Source: an uncultured Sutterella sp. (GTDB lineage: Bacteria; Pseudomonadota; Gammaproteobacteria; Burkholderiales; Burkholderiaceae_F). From it: a DNA stretch of 14,953 nucleotides. Below the pieces are notes generated by a model, which saw only the letters and a program-made list of their open reading frames with translations, made no database searches and had not been told where the DNA came from. The position numbers and the translations under genes were made by a program. Numbering within the stretch: the first letter of the stretch is position 1; each line of letters opens with the position of its first letter. Location: positions 1 through 14,953 of the forward strand of contig CAJJMF010000047.1 of assembly GCA_905192805.1 (NCBI GenBank), read 5' to 3'. Positions 1 through 7,105 of this stretch are shown here, one piece after another.

Positions 1-52
1 CTATAAAGCTTTCGCGAAGGAATTCGGTTCGCGTCTAACGCGATCGCGATAA
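1..52 (+). CDS. Possible 3' end of an upstream gene (partial)
   Basis: Frame 2 is open from the window edge for 16 codons, ending ...KEFGSRLTRSR at a TAA (50-52). A strong intrinsic terminator begins immediately after the stop, which fits the end of a rightward gene. The other two plus-strand frames stop earlier. The fragment is too short to assign to a family, and part of it (30-42) could also form a small hairpin, so the coding call rests mainly on position before the terminator. Confidence 0.3.
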   Translation, partial: YKAFAKEFGSRLTRSR

Positions 53-80
53 AGAGGCTCCTACTCTCGGAGCCTCTTTT
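51..80 (+). terminator. Intrinsic terminator
   Basis: A perfect 10-bp stem, AAAGAGGCTC paired with GAGCCTCTTT, encloses a 9-base loop and ends in a T-rich tail. It closes whatever is transcribed from left of the window. Confidence 0.85.
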
Positions 81-500
81 CGTTTGTCCATGGTCCAAAT
101 CCACACACTAAGAAAAGCTCACGACGGCGCTAAAAAACTCTCACGACCGAGTTTTCTTAACATGGGCATACTTATCCACGTGTAGTGAGCACGGTTCAGA
201 AACCTCGCAGCCATACCTAAAGCCAGTATGGGTGGTCTCCTCTGCCAAGCGTTCTGAATTCACTACCTAGACGCTCAACAAAGTGACACTCGGTGTAGCG
301 TACGTTCGCTCTTCACGTCGTACGTAGCGTTTTCCCCCGCCCACCGCACTTTGTTGAGCTCATTTTCTTACCATTAGGGTAACTCCCAACTATCAACATA
401 TTTCACACTAACACTAGCAAATTCATTAGATATATTTCTAATAAATCATTTAATACGACCGGCACCTTTTGACTTTTCCTCACAACTTCGGTATGTTTAC
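81..500. other. Non-coding stretch with several inverted repeats
   Basis: No convincing gene lies here on either strand. It contains nested inverted repeats. AAAACTC/GAGTTTT is at 134-155. GTAGTGA (182-188) pairs with TCACTAC (260-266), and inside it TTCAGAA (196-202) pairs with TTCTGAA (252-258), capped by CCATAC/GTATGG (211-231). Next comes a perfect 13-bp repeat, GCTCAACAAAGTG (273-285) with its complement at 347-359. An AT-rich part has ATTAGA/TCTAAT (425-442). No rRNA, tRNA, RNase P, tmRNA or SRP RNA signature was recognised. Confidence 0.5.
182..359. ncRNA. Possible structured RNA or repeat element
   Basis: Two adjacent stem systems fill this segment. The first is a branched element with paired arms at 182-188/260-266, 196-202/252-258 and 211-216/226-231. 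The second is a long hairpin with a perfect 13-bp base (273-285/347-359) and an inner CGTACG/CGTACG pairing (299-304/319-324). A T-rich stretch (TCATTTTCTT) follows the second stem on the plus strand. I cannot assign a known RNA family. A degenerate mobile or repeat element is an equally possible reading. Confidence 0.3.
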
Positions 501-506
501 AGGCAT

Positions 507-552
507 CAAGAGAACTAATTCTCTTGACCTAATTCTTCATAACGAATACTAG
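507..552 (+). promoter_or_regulatory. Candidate promoter overlapped by an operator-like dyad
   Basis: A perfect 8-bp inverted repeat, CAAGAGAA-CTAA-TTCTCTTG (507-526), overlaps a good -35 element, TTGACC (524-529). At 17 bp spacing lies a weak -10-like TACTAG (547-552). A terminated short transcript follows. A repressor or activator binding at the dyad would sit across the -35 box. The weak -10 limits confidence. Confidence 0.4.
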
Positions 553-557
553 TGTGA

Positions 558-656
558 ACATTGGTGTTGGACAATGGGGGGACTGGAGCCGCTAGACCCA
601 GCCTCTTGCTAGTAGACGTGTGACCTTTGACCCGCTTTGACCAAGCGGGTCTTTTT
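558..656 (+). ncRNA. Candidate small RNA of about 100 nt, or leader transcript
   Basis: This segment lies between the candidate promoter at 524-552 and a strong terminator at 629-656 and carries no standard gene. It can fold as CATTG/CAATG (559-563/572-576) and CTGG/CCAG (583-586/598-601) before the terminator stem. GACCC at 595-599 could alternatively pair with the GGGTC arm of the terminator, so an attenuator is possible. The terminator is more than 200 bases before brnQ, so an independent small RNA is at least as likely. Not matched to a known family. Confidence 0.35.
629..656 (+). terminator. Intrinsic terminator without an obvious gene upstream
   Basis: A perfect 9-bp stem, GACCCGCTT with AAGCGGGTC, has a 5-base loop and is followed by TTTTTCTTT. 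The T tract is on the plus-strand side only, so it acts on rightward transcription. Confidence 0.8.
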
Positions 657-887
657 CTTTGTACTAGCAAAAACATTCTAAGCGAAACTACCTAGGGTAT
701 TTTGCTTAACGCAGACAATCGCCCCCCAAGGGAGGAAAAAAGGCCTGCACCGAAATGAGGCAAAACACCTCAAGGCGCTTTTCTGGTAATCTTGAGCACG
801 TTTTTACCCTCAGTTCGTGACCCAAATCGACGCGTGGCCAGACACGTAATTCGATTTACTTGATTGTTTAATTACCACTCACACACT
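657..887 (+). promoter_or_regulatory. brnQ upstream region and leader
   Basis: No gene is visible here. An imperfect dyad at 680-707 (AAGCGAAA...TTTTGCTT around CCTAGG) resembles an operator. A short hairpin TGAGG/CCTCA lies at 756-772. A stem of AAATCGA (824-830) with TCGATTT (851-857), with inner CGTG/CACG, lies 30 bases before the start codon. I could not identify a convincing -35/-10 pair. Confidence 0.35.
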
Positions 888-2228
888 ATGACTCACCTTC
901 CTCTTAAAGGTCGTTTCCTCATCGGACTTACGCTTTTTAGTATGTTCTTTGGGGCTGGCAACCTGATTTTTCCCCCTTTCCTCGGAGCCTTAGCTGGGCA
1001 AGCCACTTGGTCTGCCATGGCTGGTTTTGCCGTCACCGCCATTGCTTTCCCTGTATTAGGGGTGATGGCCGTCGCCCGTTCGGGCGGTCTCGAAGCGCTC
1101 GCTGATCGCGTTCATCCTTGGTTCTCTGCGGTATTCACTTTATTGATTTACCTCTCGATTGGGCCCTGCTTAGCGATCCCACGTACGGCCAGTACCTCTT
1201 ACGAAATGGCCATTAGTCCCTTTTTCCGTGGAGCCGATGCGTTGAGCGGAACGGTGATGGGGATTGAGTACGCCACCATCGCACAAGCGGTTTATTCGGT
1301 CTTTTTCTTTGTGTTAGCGGGCACCATTGCGTTGAGTCCCGAAAAGTTAACGCAACGTCTGGGAAAAATCTTGAGTCCCATGCTCTTAACGTTGATTGCG
1401 CTACTCTTTTTCGCCACCCTGCTTAACCCGTTAGCCAGTAGCTTAGGGGCGGTGCATGCGCCCTATGATGTATCCCCCTTCTTCCGCGGCTTTATTGAGG
1501 GCTATCAAACGATGGACACAATCGCAGCGTTGAACTTCGGACTCATCATTGCGATGAACATCCGCGCCTTTGGCGTCAAGGATGAAAATGGGGTTGTGGC
1601 CGAAACCATGAAGGCGGGGTTGATGGCGGGCGTACTCTTTGTGCTTGTCTACGCGAGTCTCGCTTGGATTGGGGCACAATCTGGGGCTGCGGGATTCCCG
1701 TCTGAAAACGGCGCTCAAACCCTCACCGCGGTAGCCCGTGCGCAATTTGGGGCGTTCGGGATGATCATTCTCGGGGCATGCTTCTTTATCGCCTGCTTGA
1801 ATACCTGCGTGGGGTTACTGTCGTGCTGCTCGAACTACTTTAACCGTATTCTGCCGATGTTAAGTTACCGTGGCTGGTTACTCGTCTTCGTGTTAACCAG
1901 TATGGTCATTGCGAACGCGGGGCTCACGATGATTTTGAAACTCTCAATTCCGGTGTTGGTCGCGATTTACCCGGTTGCGCTCGTGTTGATCGTCTTGGCA
2001 CTGATCCACCCCTGGTTAGGTGGTGCTCGAGCTACCTATCCGATGACGATTCTCTTTACCGCCATTTTCTCGATTTTTGCTGCTTTAAAGATGACGGGGT
2101 TAACGCCGGATTCGTTGAATGCCTACTTTGATCAACTGCCCTTGGCCAGTGTTGGTCTGGAGTGGGTCATCCCGGCACTGATCGGGTTAGTAATTGGACG
2201 CTTGTTGCCCTGCCGCGCTCGCGCTTAA
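888..2228 (+). CDS. brnQ: BrnQ-family branched-chain amino acid:cation symporter
   Basis: This is a polytopic inner-membrane carrier of the LIVCS (BrnQ) family, which imports leucine, isoleucine and valine with a cation. The N-terminus, MTHLPLKGRFLIGLTLF..., continues into FGAGNLIFPP at residues 22-31, the family's hallmark first helix (compare VGAGNIIFPP of E. coli BrnQ). About twelve hydrophobic segments follow. The product is 446 residues from the ATG at 888, the usual length. An in-frame TTG at 864 would add eight residues not typical of the family, so ATG 888 is preferred. Neither start has a clear Shine-Dalgarno sequence. A long leader with possible attenuation features precedes the gene, and a terminator follows directly. 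The family assignment is strong; the exact substrate is inferred. Confidence 0.92.
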   Translation: MTHLPLKGRFLIGLTLFSMFFGAGNLIFPPFLGALAGQATWSAMAGFAVTAIAFPVLGVMAVARSGGLEALADRVHPWFSAVFTLLIYLSIGPCLAIPRTASTSYEMAISPFFRGADALSGTVMGIEYATIAQAVYSVFFFVLAGTIALSPEKLTQRLGKILSPMLLTLIALLFFATLLNPLASSLGAVHAPYDVSPFFRGFIEGYQTMDTIAALNFGLIIAMNIRAFGVKDENGVVAETMKAGLMAGVLFVLVYASLAWIGAQSGAAGFPSENGAQTLTAVARAQFGAFGMIILGACFFIACLNTCVGLLSCCSNYFNRILPMLSYRGWLLVFVLTSMVIANAGLTMILKLSIPVLVAIYPVALVLIVLALIHPWLGGARATYPMTILFTAIFSIFAALKMTGLTPDSLNAYFDQLPLASVGLEWVIPALIGLVIGRLLPCRARA

Positions 2229-2253
2229 TCGGCGAATTCCGTCCCATTCGTTC

Positions 2254-2285
2254 ACGCCACGAACCCAATCGCTCGTGGCGTTTTT
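2254..2285 (+). terminator. Terminator of brnQ, between convergent genes
   Basis: CGCCACGA (2255-2262) pairs with TCGTGGCG (2273-2280), followed by TTTTTG. It lies 25 bases after the brnQ stop and just beyond the stop of the opposing permease gene. Confidence 0.85.
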
Positions 2286-2295
2286 GTTGGTTAAA

Positions 2296-3249
2296 TTAAA
2301 TGAAAAGCCACACCATAATGGGACAAATGAGCGCGCAATAGACGAGTGTCGTGCTCATGAGCGAAGAAATAGTCACTTCCGTTTTTAAGCCATAGAGGGC
2401 ACAAGCCAATACGGCATTAATGGCCGTTGGACATGCTGAGACCAAAACTACGGCTTTGAGCATGGTCTCATCGGTCATCGTCAAATGACAAAAAACCCAC
2501 ATAACGATGGGTAAAAACAAAAATTTCACAGGGAAAATAGGCACAGTGGCACGAAATGCCCGCGTGGCAGCCCGGAAGTCAAGCAAGAGCCCAACGGGTA
2601 AAAACGCAATCCACGCAGAAATGTGAACCATAGGACCAAACAACGCCTCCAAAGCGGCGGGCTGGTCCACTTCGCCAAAGGAGAGCCCCATCCCTAAGAG
2701 CATCCCTAAGAGCGCTACCTGATTCCAAGTAAAAAAGAGAGAGACAAAACTACGCTTGGGTAAAGTACTTTGCCCCGCCGTTTGTGCCATATCACGGTAG
2801 CGTTGGCATAGCGGAAAATTAAATAGAATCAAGATGACATTTAATACGGCCGCCATGATTTGCACGTAGCTAAATCCCAAGGGGCCAATCACTAAGTAGC
2901 AAATCACGCCCCCTAACGTGCCCACATTGCCGAGCATACCGGACGTGATCATCGCGCCCCGCTCAAGCGGATCCGCCACCCGACGAGTGAGAGCAGTCAT
3001 CAGAAAGTACGGGATAAACGTCATAACTACGGTCGCCACCGGGACCATCATCACTTCCCAGGAGAGACGCAACTTCCAAAAGGCCAAAATCGACAGTACC
3101 GTAAATACGACACGCACATTGAATTTAATCACCCAGTCAATGCCTTGCTTAGTAATCCACCCAGCACGGTGTAGAAAATAACCGAGGGCGATCGGCACAA
3201 GCGTATCAAGAATAATCGTGGCAAAACGGGCCAGTAATTCGGAAGTCAT
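2296..3249 (-). CDS. AEC-family (auxin efflux carrier-like) permease
   Basis: This is an inner-membrane transporter of the AEC family (Mem_trans), whose bacterial members move small carboxylates such as malate or related anions. The 317-residue product has about ten hydrophobic segments in two halves. It begins with DTLVPIALGYFLHRAGWI, the typical first helix with a charged HRAG turn. It contains GMLGNVGTLGGVICYL in the middle, the glycine/asparagine-rich segment usual in this family, and ends with SACPTAINAVLACALYG, matching the conserved P-x-A-x-N motif of the late helices. ATG 3249 was chosen over an upstream TTG at 3258. Neither has a strong ribosome binding site. It is convergent with brnQ and stands alone. 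The substrate cannot be told from the sequence. Confidence 0.85.
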   Translation of the reverse strand: MTSELLARFATIILDTLVPIALGYFLHRAGWITKQGIDWVIKFNVRVVFTVLSILAFWKLRLSWEVMMVPVATVVMTFIPYFLMTALTRRVADPLERGAMITSGMLGNVGTLGGVICYLVIGPLGFSYVQIMAAVLNVILILFNFPLCQRYRDMAQTAGQSTLPKRSFVSLFFTWNQVALLGMLLGMGLSFGEVDQPAALEALFGPMVHISAWIAFLPVGLLLDFRAATRAFRATVPIFPVKFLFLPIVMWVFCHLTMTDETMLKAVVLVSACPTAINAVLACALYGLKTEVTISSLMSTTLVYCALICPIMVWLFI

Positions 3250-3809
3250 GAAAAACAACGTGAGAAAGAGAGATCAATGCGTCGTCGAGGCCAACGAGTC
3301 CGTTTCGTGACGTCAACGGCTACATTCTACAAAATGTCCCGTCTCTTACGGGCGGGAAATCCTCAAGAAATGCCTTTTTCTAAGTTGTTTTACTTAGTTT
3401 AATCGCAACTACCATTTTCCTTACTGTCATCAGTCACGAAAAATTTCAGTGTCAAAAAAACTCATTTTTGCAACACACTCCATTCCTTCTGGGTAGATTA
3501 TCTTAGGTGCTAGTGCCAAGCGTAATCAATCTTTATCAGCAAACAATGTTTTTGATGATCACTTACGTAAAATATCGACGCCCAAACCACCTCCCGAGCG
3601 CTATAAATGCAATAGAGTAAATCTCGTGGAAAGCACATTACCTCAATTTCAACGATTTCAGAATAATTGAGTGTCTAACTTTCCATCTTTCGTTAACCAA
3701 GCGCACTTAGAAAGGACGATGCCAGCAATCGCATCGAATCACGCCTATGAAACGCTACGCAATAATGTGGAGGCCCATTGAGCACTAAAGCTGCCATGGG
3801 AAAAGGACT
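3250..3809. other. Intergenic region between the divergent AEC and BASS genes
   Basis: About 560 bases lie between the divergently read AEC and first BASS genes. The region is AT-rich. It holds hairpins CCCGT/ACGGG (3338-3352) and CTAAGT/ACTTAG (3380-3397), a TTACGTAA palindrome near 3563-3570, and CTCAATT/AATTGAG (3642-3671). A short open frame with a good ribosome binding site (3719-3781) is listed separately. No promoter with both boxes was convincing. Confidence 0.4.
3719..3781 (+). CDS. Possible 20-residue leader peptide upstream of the first BASS carrier
   Basis: An ATG at 3719 is preceded by AGAAAGGACG, a strong Shine-Dalgarno sequence at good spacing, and opens a 20-codon frame ending in TGA at 3779-3781. 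The carrier gene starts 28 bases later with its own AAAGGA site. The peptide (MPAIASNHAYET...) is not hydrophobic and matches no family I know. A chance open frame is possible; the ribosome binding site is the main argument. Confidence 0.3.
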   Translation: MPAIASNHAYETLRNNVEAH

Positions 3810-4793
3810 ATGCTGAAAATTATCGAATCTATAAGCCATTTTTTAAACAAGACGTTCGCTCTCTGGGTCGTCATTGTCGCGGTATTGGGCTTTTTGTTTC
3901 CGAATGTCTTTAAACAGTTTGGTCCTTGGATTCCCTATTTGCTAGGCGTCGTTATGTTCGGTATGGGGCTGACGCTCTCGCCTGCCGATTTCCGTGAAGT
4001 ATTCCGCCGTCCCTTTGACGTATTTGTGGGGATTGTGGGCCAATTCACCATCATGCCCTTTGGGGCCTACCTGGTGGTCAAGCTGTTTGATTTACCGCCG
4101 GAAATCGCGGTCGGTCTCTTACTCTTAGGGTGCTGTCCGGGGGGTACAGCCTCGAACGTCGTGACGTTCTTAGCCCGTGGAGATGTGGCCCTGTCCGTGA
4201 CGATCACCTCGTGCACGACGCTTCTCGCGCCGATCATGACCCCCGCTCTGATGTATTTACTGGCTTCGACTTGGCTGGAAATTAATCCCATGGCCATGCT
4301 CATGTCGATTGTCAAAATCATTCTCGTGCCAATTGTAGTGGGGGTGCTGATGAATCGTTTCTTCCACCGTCAAGTGGAAAAAGCGGTGGTTGCCCTGCCG
4401 GCCGTCTCAACGGTCACCATTATGCTCATTGTGGCCTCGATCGTGGCGGCAACGAAATCGCAACTCATCTCGGCTGGCTTCATGGCCTTTACGGCGGTGG
4501 CGGTGCACAACGCGATCGGTATGCTGTGTGGATACATCCTGGCCCGTATCTGTGGGATGAACTACGCCAAAGCCAAATGCCTCACGTTTGAAGTGGGCAT
4601 GCAAAATTCGGGGCTGGGTGTAGCGCTCTCGGGCTTACACTTTGCCGCGGCTCCGATGACGGCGCTTCCCTCGGCAATCGGTGCCCTCTGGCATAACATT
4701 ACGGGTCCCGTGATTGCGAGCTACTTTGCGAGCCGTGATGCCCACAATGCCAAGAACCCGCTTTTTGCGAAGAGTTCCGAACAACACGCCTAA
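3810..4793 (+). CDS. BASS-family (bile acid:sodium symporter-like) carrier, copy 1
   Basis: This is a sodium-coupled inner-membrane carrier of the BASS family. Bacterial members include YocS/ASBT-type and PanS-type proteins that take up organic anions (bile acids, pantoate-like acids, keto acids). The 327-residue product has about ten transmembrane segments. The crossover helices that bind sodium are visible: CCPGGTASNVVTFLARGD near residues 109-126, and EVGMQNSGLGVALS near 250-264, with the conserved Glu and Gln. The SD is AAAGGA just before ATG 3810. A near-identical paralogue lies 403 bases downstream with a separate terminator. The hydrophilic tails differ (SSEQHA here). The natural substrate is unknown; keto or hydroxy acids are possible. 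Confidence 0.93.
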   Translation: MLKIIESISHFLNKTFALWVVIVAVLGFLFPNVFKQFGPWIPYLLGVVMFGMGLTLSPADFREVFRRPFDVFVGIVGQFTIMPFGAYLVVKLFDLPPEIAVGLLLLGCCPGGTASNVVTFLARGDVALSVTITSCTTLLAPIMTPALMYLLASTWLEINPMAMLMSIVKIILVPIVVGVLMNRFFHRQVEKAVVALPAVSTVTIMLIVASIVAATKSQLISAGFMAFTAVAVHNAIGMLCGYILARICGMNYAKAKCLTFEVGMQNSGLGVALSGLHFAAAPMTALPSAIGALWHNITGPVIASYFASRDAHNAKNPLFAKSSEQHA

Positions 4794-4821
4794 CGTCTTG
4801 ATAGTGAAGTAGGTTTCTCCC

Positions 4822-4865
4822 GTGCCTTCAGGTCCCCCTTGACCAGAAGGCACTTTCTTTTTTTC
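4822..4865 (+). terminator. Terminator of BASS copy 1
   Basis: GTGCCTTC (4822-4829) pairs with GAAGGCAC (4846-4853), with an inner GGTC/GACC pair, followed by TTTCTTTTTTT. It ends the first carrier's transcript, so the second copy needs its own promoter. Confidence 0.9.
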
Positions 4866-5196
4866 GCCCTCTCCTACCGAGCGTTCACCTCATCGTACGT
4901 CCCGTTAAGCATTTTCTCTTAGGGGTATTCTCCCACCGCACTTGGGAGCCGTCAGCAACTGCGCACTTTCCTAGTCTTCTCGCCTCCCAATGGCTATCCG
5001 AGCGCAACGTTTCCGATAAAGTTACTTCACGTGTTCAACACGTCCGTACAGGGAAGCCTGCGGGATTCCCTTTTTTGTACCAGCTTCATTTGGAGAGCGG
5101 TCTCGAATCGATAAGAGCACCGATACACAACAATGAAACGCTTTTTTACTTTTACATGGAGCCCAGCAGCGAATCAATAACTGCGGGATAAATCAA
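4866..5196 (+). promoter_or_regulatory. Intergenic region between the BASS copies
   Basis: About 330 bases have no convincing gene. The region contains hairpin CTCCC/GGGAG (4930-4948), a dyad ACGTGTT-C-AACACGT (5029-5043), and an extra terminator (5046-5080) lying before the second copy with no gene in front of it. This arrangement suggests either a small RNA or an attenuated leader for copy 2. A 15-codon frame (5133-5180) lacks a ribosome binding site and is not called. The 12-mer CCCACCGCACTT (4932-4943) also occurs at 340-351. Confidence 0.4.
5046..5080 (+). terminator. Orphan terminator upstream of BASS copy 2
   Basis: GGGAA (5051-5055) pairs with TTCCC (5066-5070), with an inner CC/GG pair, followed by six T residues. 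A flanking GTACA/TGTAC pair could extend it. No coding gene lies directly before it. Confidence 0.65.
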
Positions 5197-6186
5197 ATGA
5201 TGAAATTTCTTGAAAATCTGAGCCGTTTTTTCACGAAGACCTTTGCGTTATGGGTCATTATTTTTGCGATTCTTGGGTTCATTTTTCCGGAAATTTTCAA
5301 GCAGATTGGTCCCTGGATTCCCTACCTGCTCGGTGTGATCATGTTCGGTATGGGCTTGACGCTCTCGCCGGCTGATTTCCGTGAAGTGTTTCGTCGTCCC
5401 TTTGACGTCTTCGTTGGTATCGTTGGTCAGTACACCATCATGCCCTTCGGTGCGTATTTGGTCTGTAAGCTCTTTAACTTACCGCCCGAAATCGCTGTTG
5501 GTCTGCTTCTTTTGGGTTGCTGCCCCGGTGGTACGGCCTCCAATGTGGTCACGTTCTTAGCACGTGGTGACGTGGCTTTATCCGTGACGATCACGTCGTG
5601 CACGACGCTCTTAGCGCCGGTGATGACGCCCGCTCTCATGTATTTGCTCGCCTCGACGTGGTTGGAAATCAATCCGATGGCCATGTTGATGTCGATCGTT
5701 AAGATCGTGTTGGTCCCGATCGTCGCTGGGGTGTTGGTCAACCGACTCTTCCATCGTCAAGTGGAAAAAGCAGTGGTAATGTTACCCGCCCTCTCCACCT
5801 TAACCATCATGCTCATCGCCGCCTCCATCGTCTCGGCTACGAAGAGTCAATTGTTGGCTGCTGGCTTCATGGCGTTCGCTGCGGTCGCTGCTCACAACGC
5901 TCTCGGTATGTTCGCTGGCTACGTGTTAGCTCGCCTCTGTGGCATGAATTACGCTAAAGCCAAGTGCTTAACGTTTGAAGTCGGCATGCAAAACTCTGGT
6001 TTAGGCGTCGCCCTCTCGGGTTTACACTTCGCCGCAGCCCCCATGACGGCTTTACCGTCGGCCATCGGTGCGCTCTGGCATAACATCACGGGTCCGTTGA
6101 TCGCCACCTACTTTGCTAGTCGCGATGAAAAGATGCAGGCGAAAGAGGCAACCCACCAAGCTAAACCGGCTACGGCTGAAGCCTAA
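5197..6186 (+). CDS. BASS-family (bile acid:sodium symporter-like) carrier, copy 2
   Basis: This is a second sodium-coupled carrier of the BASS family, 329 residues, with the same two sodium-site segments as copy 1 (CCPGGTASN and EVGMQNSGLG). A hand alignment gives about 40 substitutions over the first roughly 312 residues, near 87 percent identity. Differences are concentrated in the first 35 residues, scattered conservative changes in the membrane helices, and unrelated C-terminal tails (THQAKPATAEA here). Codons differ at many synonymous positions, so the duplication is not recent or the copies have been kept by selection on protein sequence. ATG 5197 was chosen because it aligns with the start of copy 1; the SD is weak (GCGGGAT). 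Differential regulation is suggested by the separate leader and terminators. Confidence 0.93.
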   Translation: MMKFLENLSRFFTKTFALWVIIFAILGFIFPEIFKQIGPWIPYLLGVIMFGMGLTLSPADFREVFRRPFDVFVGIVGQYTIMPFGAYLVCKLFNLPPEIAVGLLLLGCCPGGTASNVVTFLARGDVALSVTITSCTTLLAPVMTPALMYLLASTWLEINPMAMLMSIVKIVLVPIVAGVLVNRLFHRQVEKAVVMLPALSTLTIMLIAASIVSATKSQLLAAGFMAFAAVAAHNALGMFAGYVLARLCGMNYAKAKCLTFEVGMQNSGLGVALSGLHFAAAPMTALPSAIGALWHNITGPLIATYFASRDEKMQAKEATHQAKPATAEA

Positions 6187-6210
6187 TTCACCCACACATT
6201 CGCAAAAATA

Positions 6211-6295
6211 ACGAAAAGCCCAACTCGATCGGCTCAGGAGTTGGGCTTTCGTTTATGGCCAATCGCCTCGGACTTTGTGCCGAGGCGATCGTTTT
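6211..6295. terminator. Pair of terminators between convergent genes
   Basis: The first hairpin pairs AAAGCCCAACTC (6215-6226) with its complement at 6238-6249. T-rich sequence lies on both sides, most clearly for minus-strand transcripts (TTTTCGTTATTTTTG). The second pairs ATCGCCTCGG (6262-6271) with CCGAGGCGAT (6280-6289) and is followed by GTTTTTGG for plus-strand transcripts. Together they insulate BASS copy 2 from the opposing gene. Confidence 0.85.
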
Positions 6296-6303
6296 TGGTT
6301 GGG

Positions 6304-6969
6304 TTAGAATTCAGTGAGTTTTTGTTCAAACACCTTCGCTTCTTCGGGCGTAATTTCCCAGTACACCTCCCCGTCGCGTAAAAGCACGGAGTCATCGGTG
6401 AAAACATAAAGTTCGGCTGATTCCAGATGAATCCCAGTCATTTCAGTAAACGTCGCCAAGTTTTCGGGGGTTAACTTGCTTAACTGCTCTGGGCTGGCAT
6501 AGGCGGTACGCATGGCAAACACTCGCAACGGTTCCACCAACACCGCTGGTTCAAACGAAGGACTCACCCCACGGTGCAATTTTCCATAGATGTAGCCCTC
6601 GGGAACGGCATGCATAATGGGCGAAGCCATCATGCCTTGGGCCACCGTCATCCCCTGACGATCGAAAGCTTCAAGCAAGGCGGCATTGGCCAATTCTTCC
6701 TTTTTTTCGTTCCAATAGGTCTTACCCCATTCATAGGGATCTTCACCACGAACTTCAATGATTTCATCACGCGACCAAGGCGCAAAAAAGGGCGATTCAC
6801 TGTGCAGGTCACCCATATAACCCCCGGCATCTTTCCAGCCTTGGGTAAACGCATTTTGCACTTCCACACTCAGGGTTTGCGCATCAAGTCGGGCAGGCTG
6901 TTGGGTCACGGCATTCGCGCCTTGGATGTCAGGAATCTCCGGCGTCTTCATTTTTTGTTGTTCTGACAT
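6304..6969 (-). CDS. Cytoplasmic protein of unknown function, 221 residues
   Basis: I do not recognise a family. The product has no signal peptide or membrane segment. It starts with a polar, low-complexity stretch (SEQQKMKTPEIPD, then Ala/Gln-rich) and continues with a compact domain containing many Trp, Tyr and Phe residues (WKDAGGYMGDL, YEWGKTYWNEKK). It ends in an acidic beta-rich segment (ELYVFTDDSVLL...VYWEI). ATG 6969 is favoured because AAAGAGGAG lies just before it. An upstream in-frame ATG at 7020 would add 17 residues but has no ribosome binding site. A perfect TATAAT at 7046-7051 on this strand probably belongs to its promoter. It is divergent from serB and convergent with the second BASS carrier. 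Confidence 0.7.
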   Translation of the reverse strand: MSEQQKMKTPEIPDIQGANAVTQQPARLDAQTLSVEVQNAFTQGWKDAGGYMGDLHSESPFFAPWSRDEIIEVRGEDPYEWGKTYWNEKKEELANAALLEAFDRQGMTVAQGMMASPIMHAVPEGYIYGKLHRGVSPSFEPAVLVEPLRVFAMRTAYASPEQLSKLTPENLATFTEMTGIHLESAELYVFTDDSVLLRDGEVYWEITPEEAKVFEQKLTEF

Positions 6970-7045
6970 ATCGCTCCTCTTTGGGAAAGGTTGACTTGGT
7001 TCACGTTGTGGCTCAGTCATTCAACCAAGCACACGTATTTGTTTC

Positions 7046-7051
7046 ATTATA
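7046..7051 (-). promoter_or_regulatory. Candidate -10 box for the gene at 6304-6969
   Basis: The minus strand reads TATAAT exactly at this point, placing a start of transcription near 7039 and a 5' leader of about 70 bases. No good -35 hexamer lies 16-18 bp upstream, so an activator may be involved or the match may be chance. Confidence 0.4.
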
Positions 7052-7105
7052 GGCACAGCCCATGAACGCTCGTATCATTCATTAGCGCCAGTTCTACTGC
7101 TCCTT

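Noticed and set aside
190..215. tRNA-like T-arm (GGTTCAGAAACC)
   Set aside because: There is no matching acceptor stem, anticodon arm or CCA end around it.
3500..3518. Sigma-54 promoter for the AEC permease (TGGCAC on the minus strand)
   Set aside because: The -24 element is present, but no TTGC follows at the required spacing.
5133..5180. 15-codon frame before BASS copy 2
   Set aside because: No ribosome binding site and no similarity to the small frame before copy 1.
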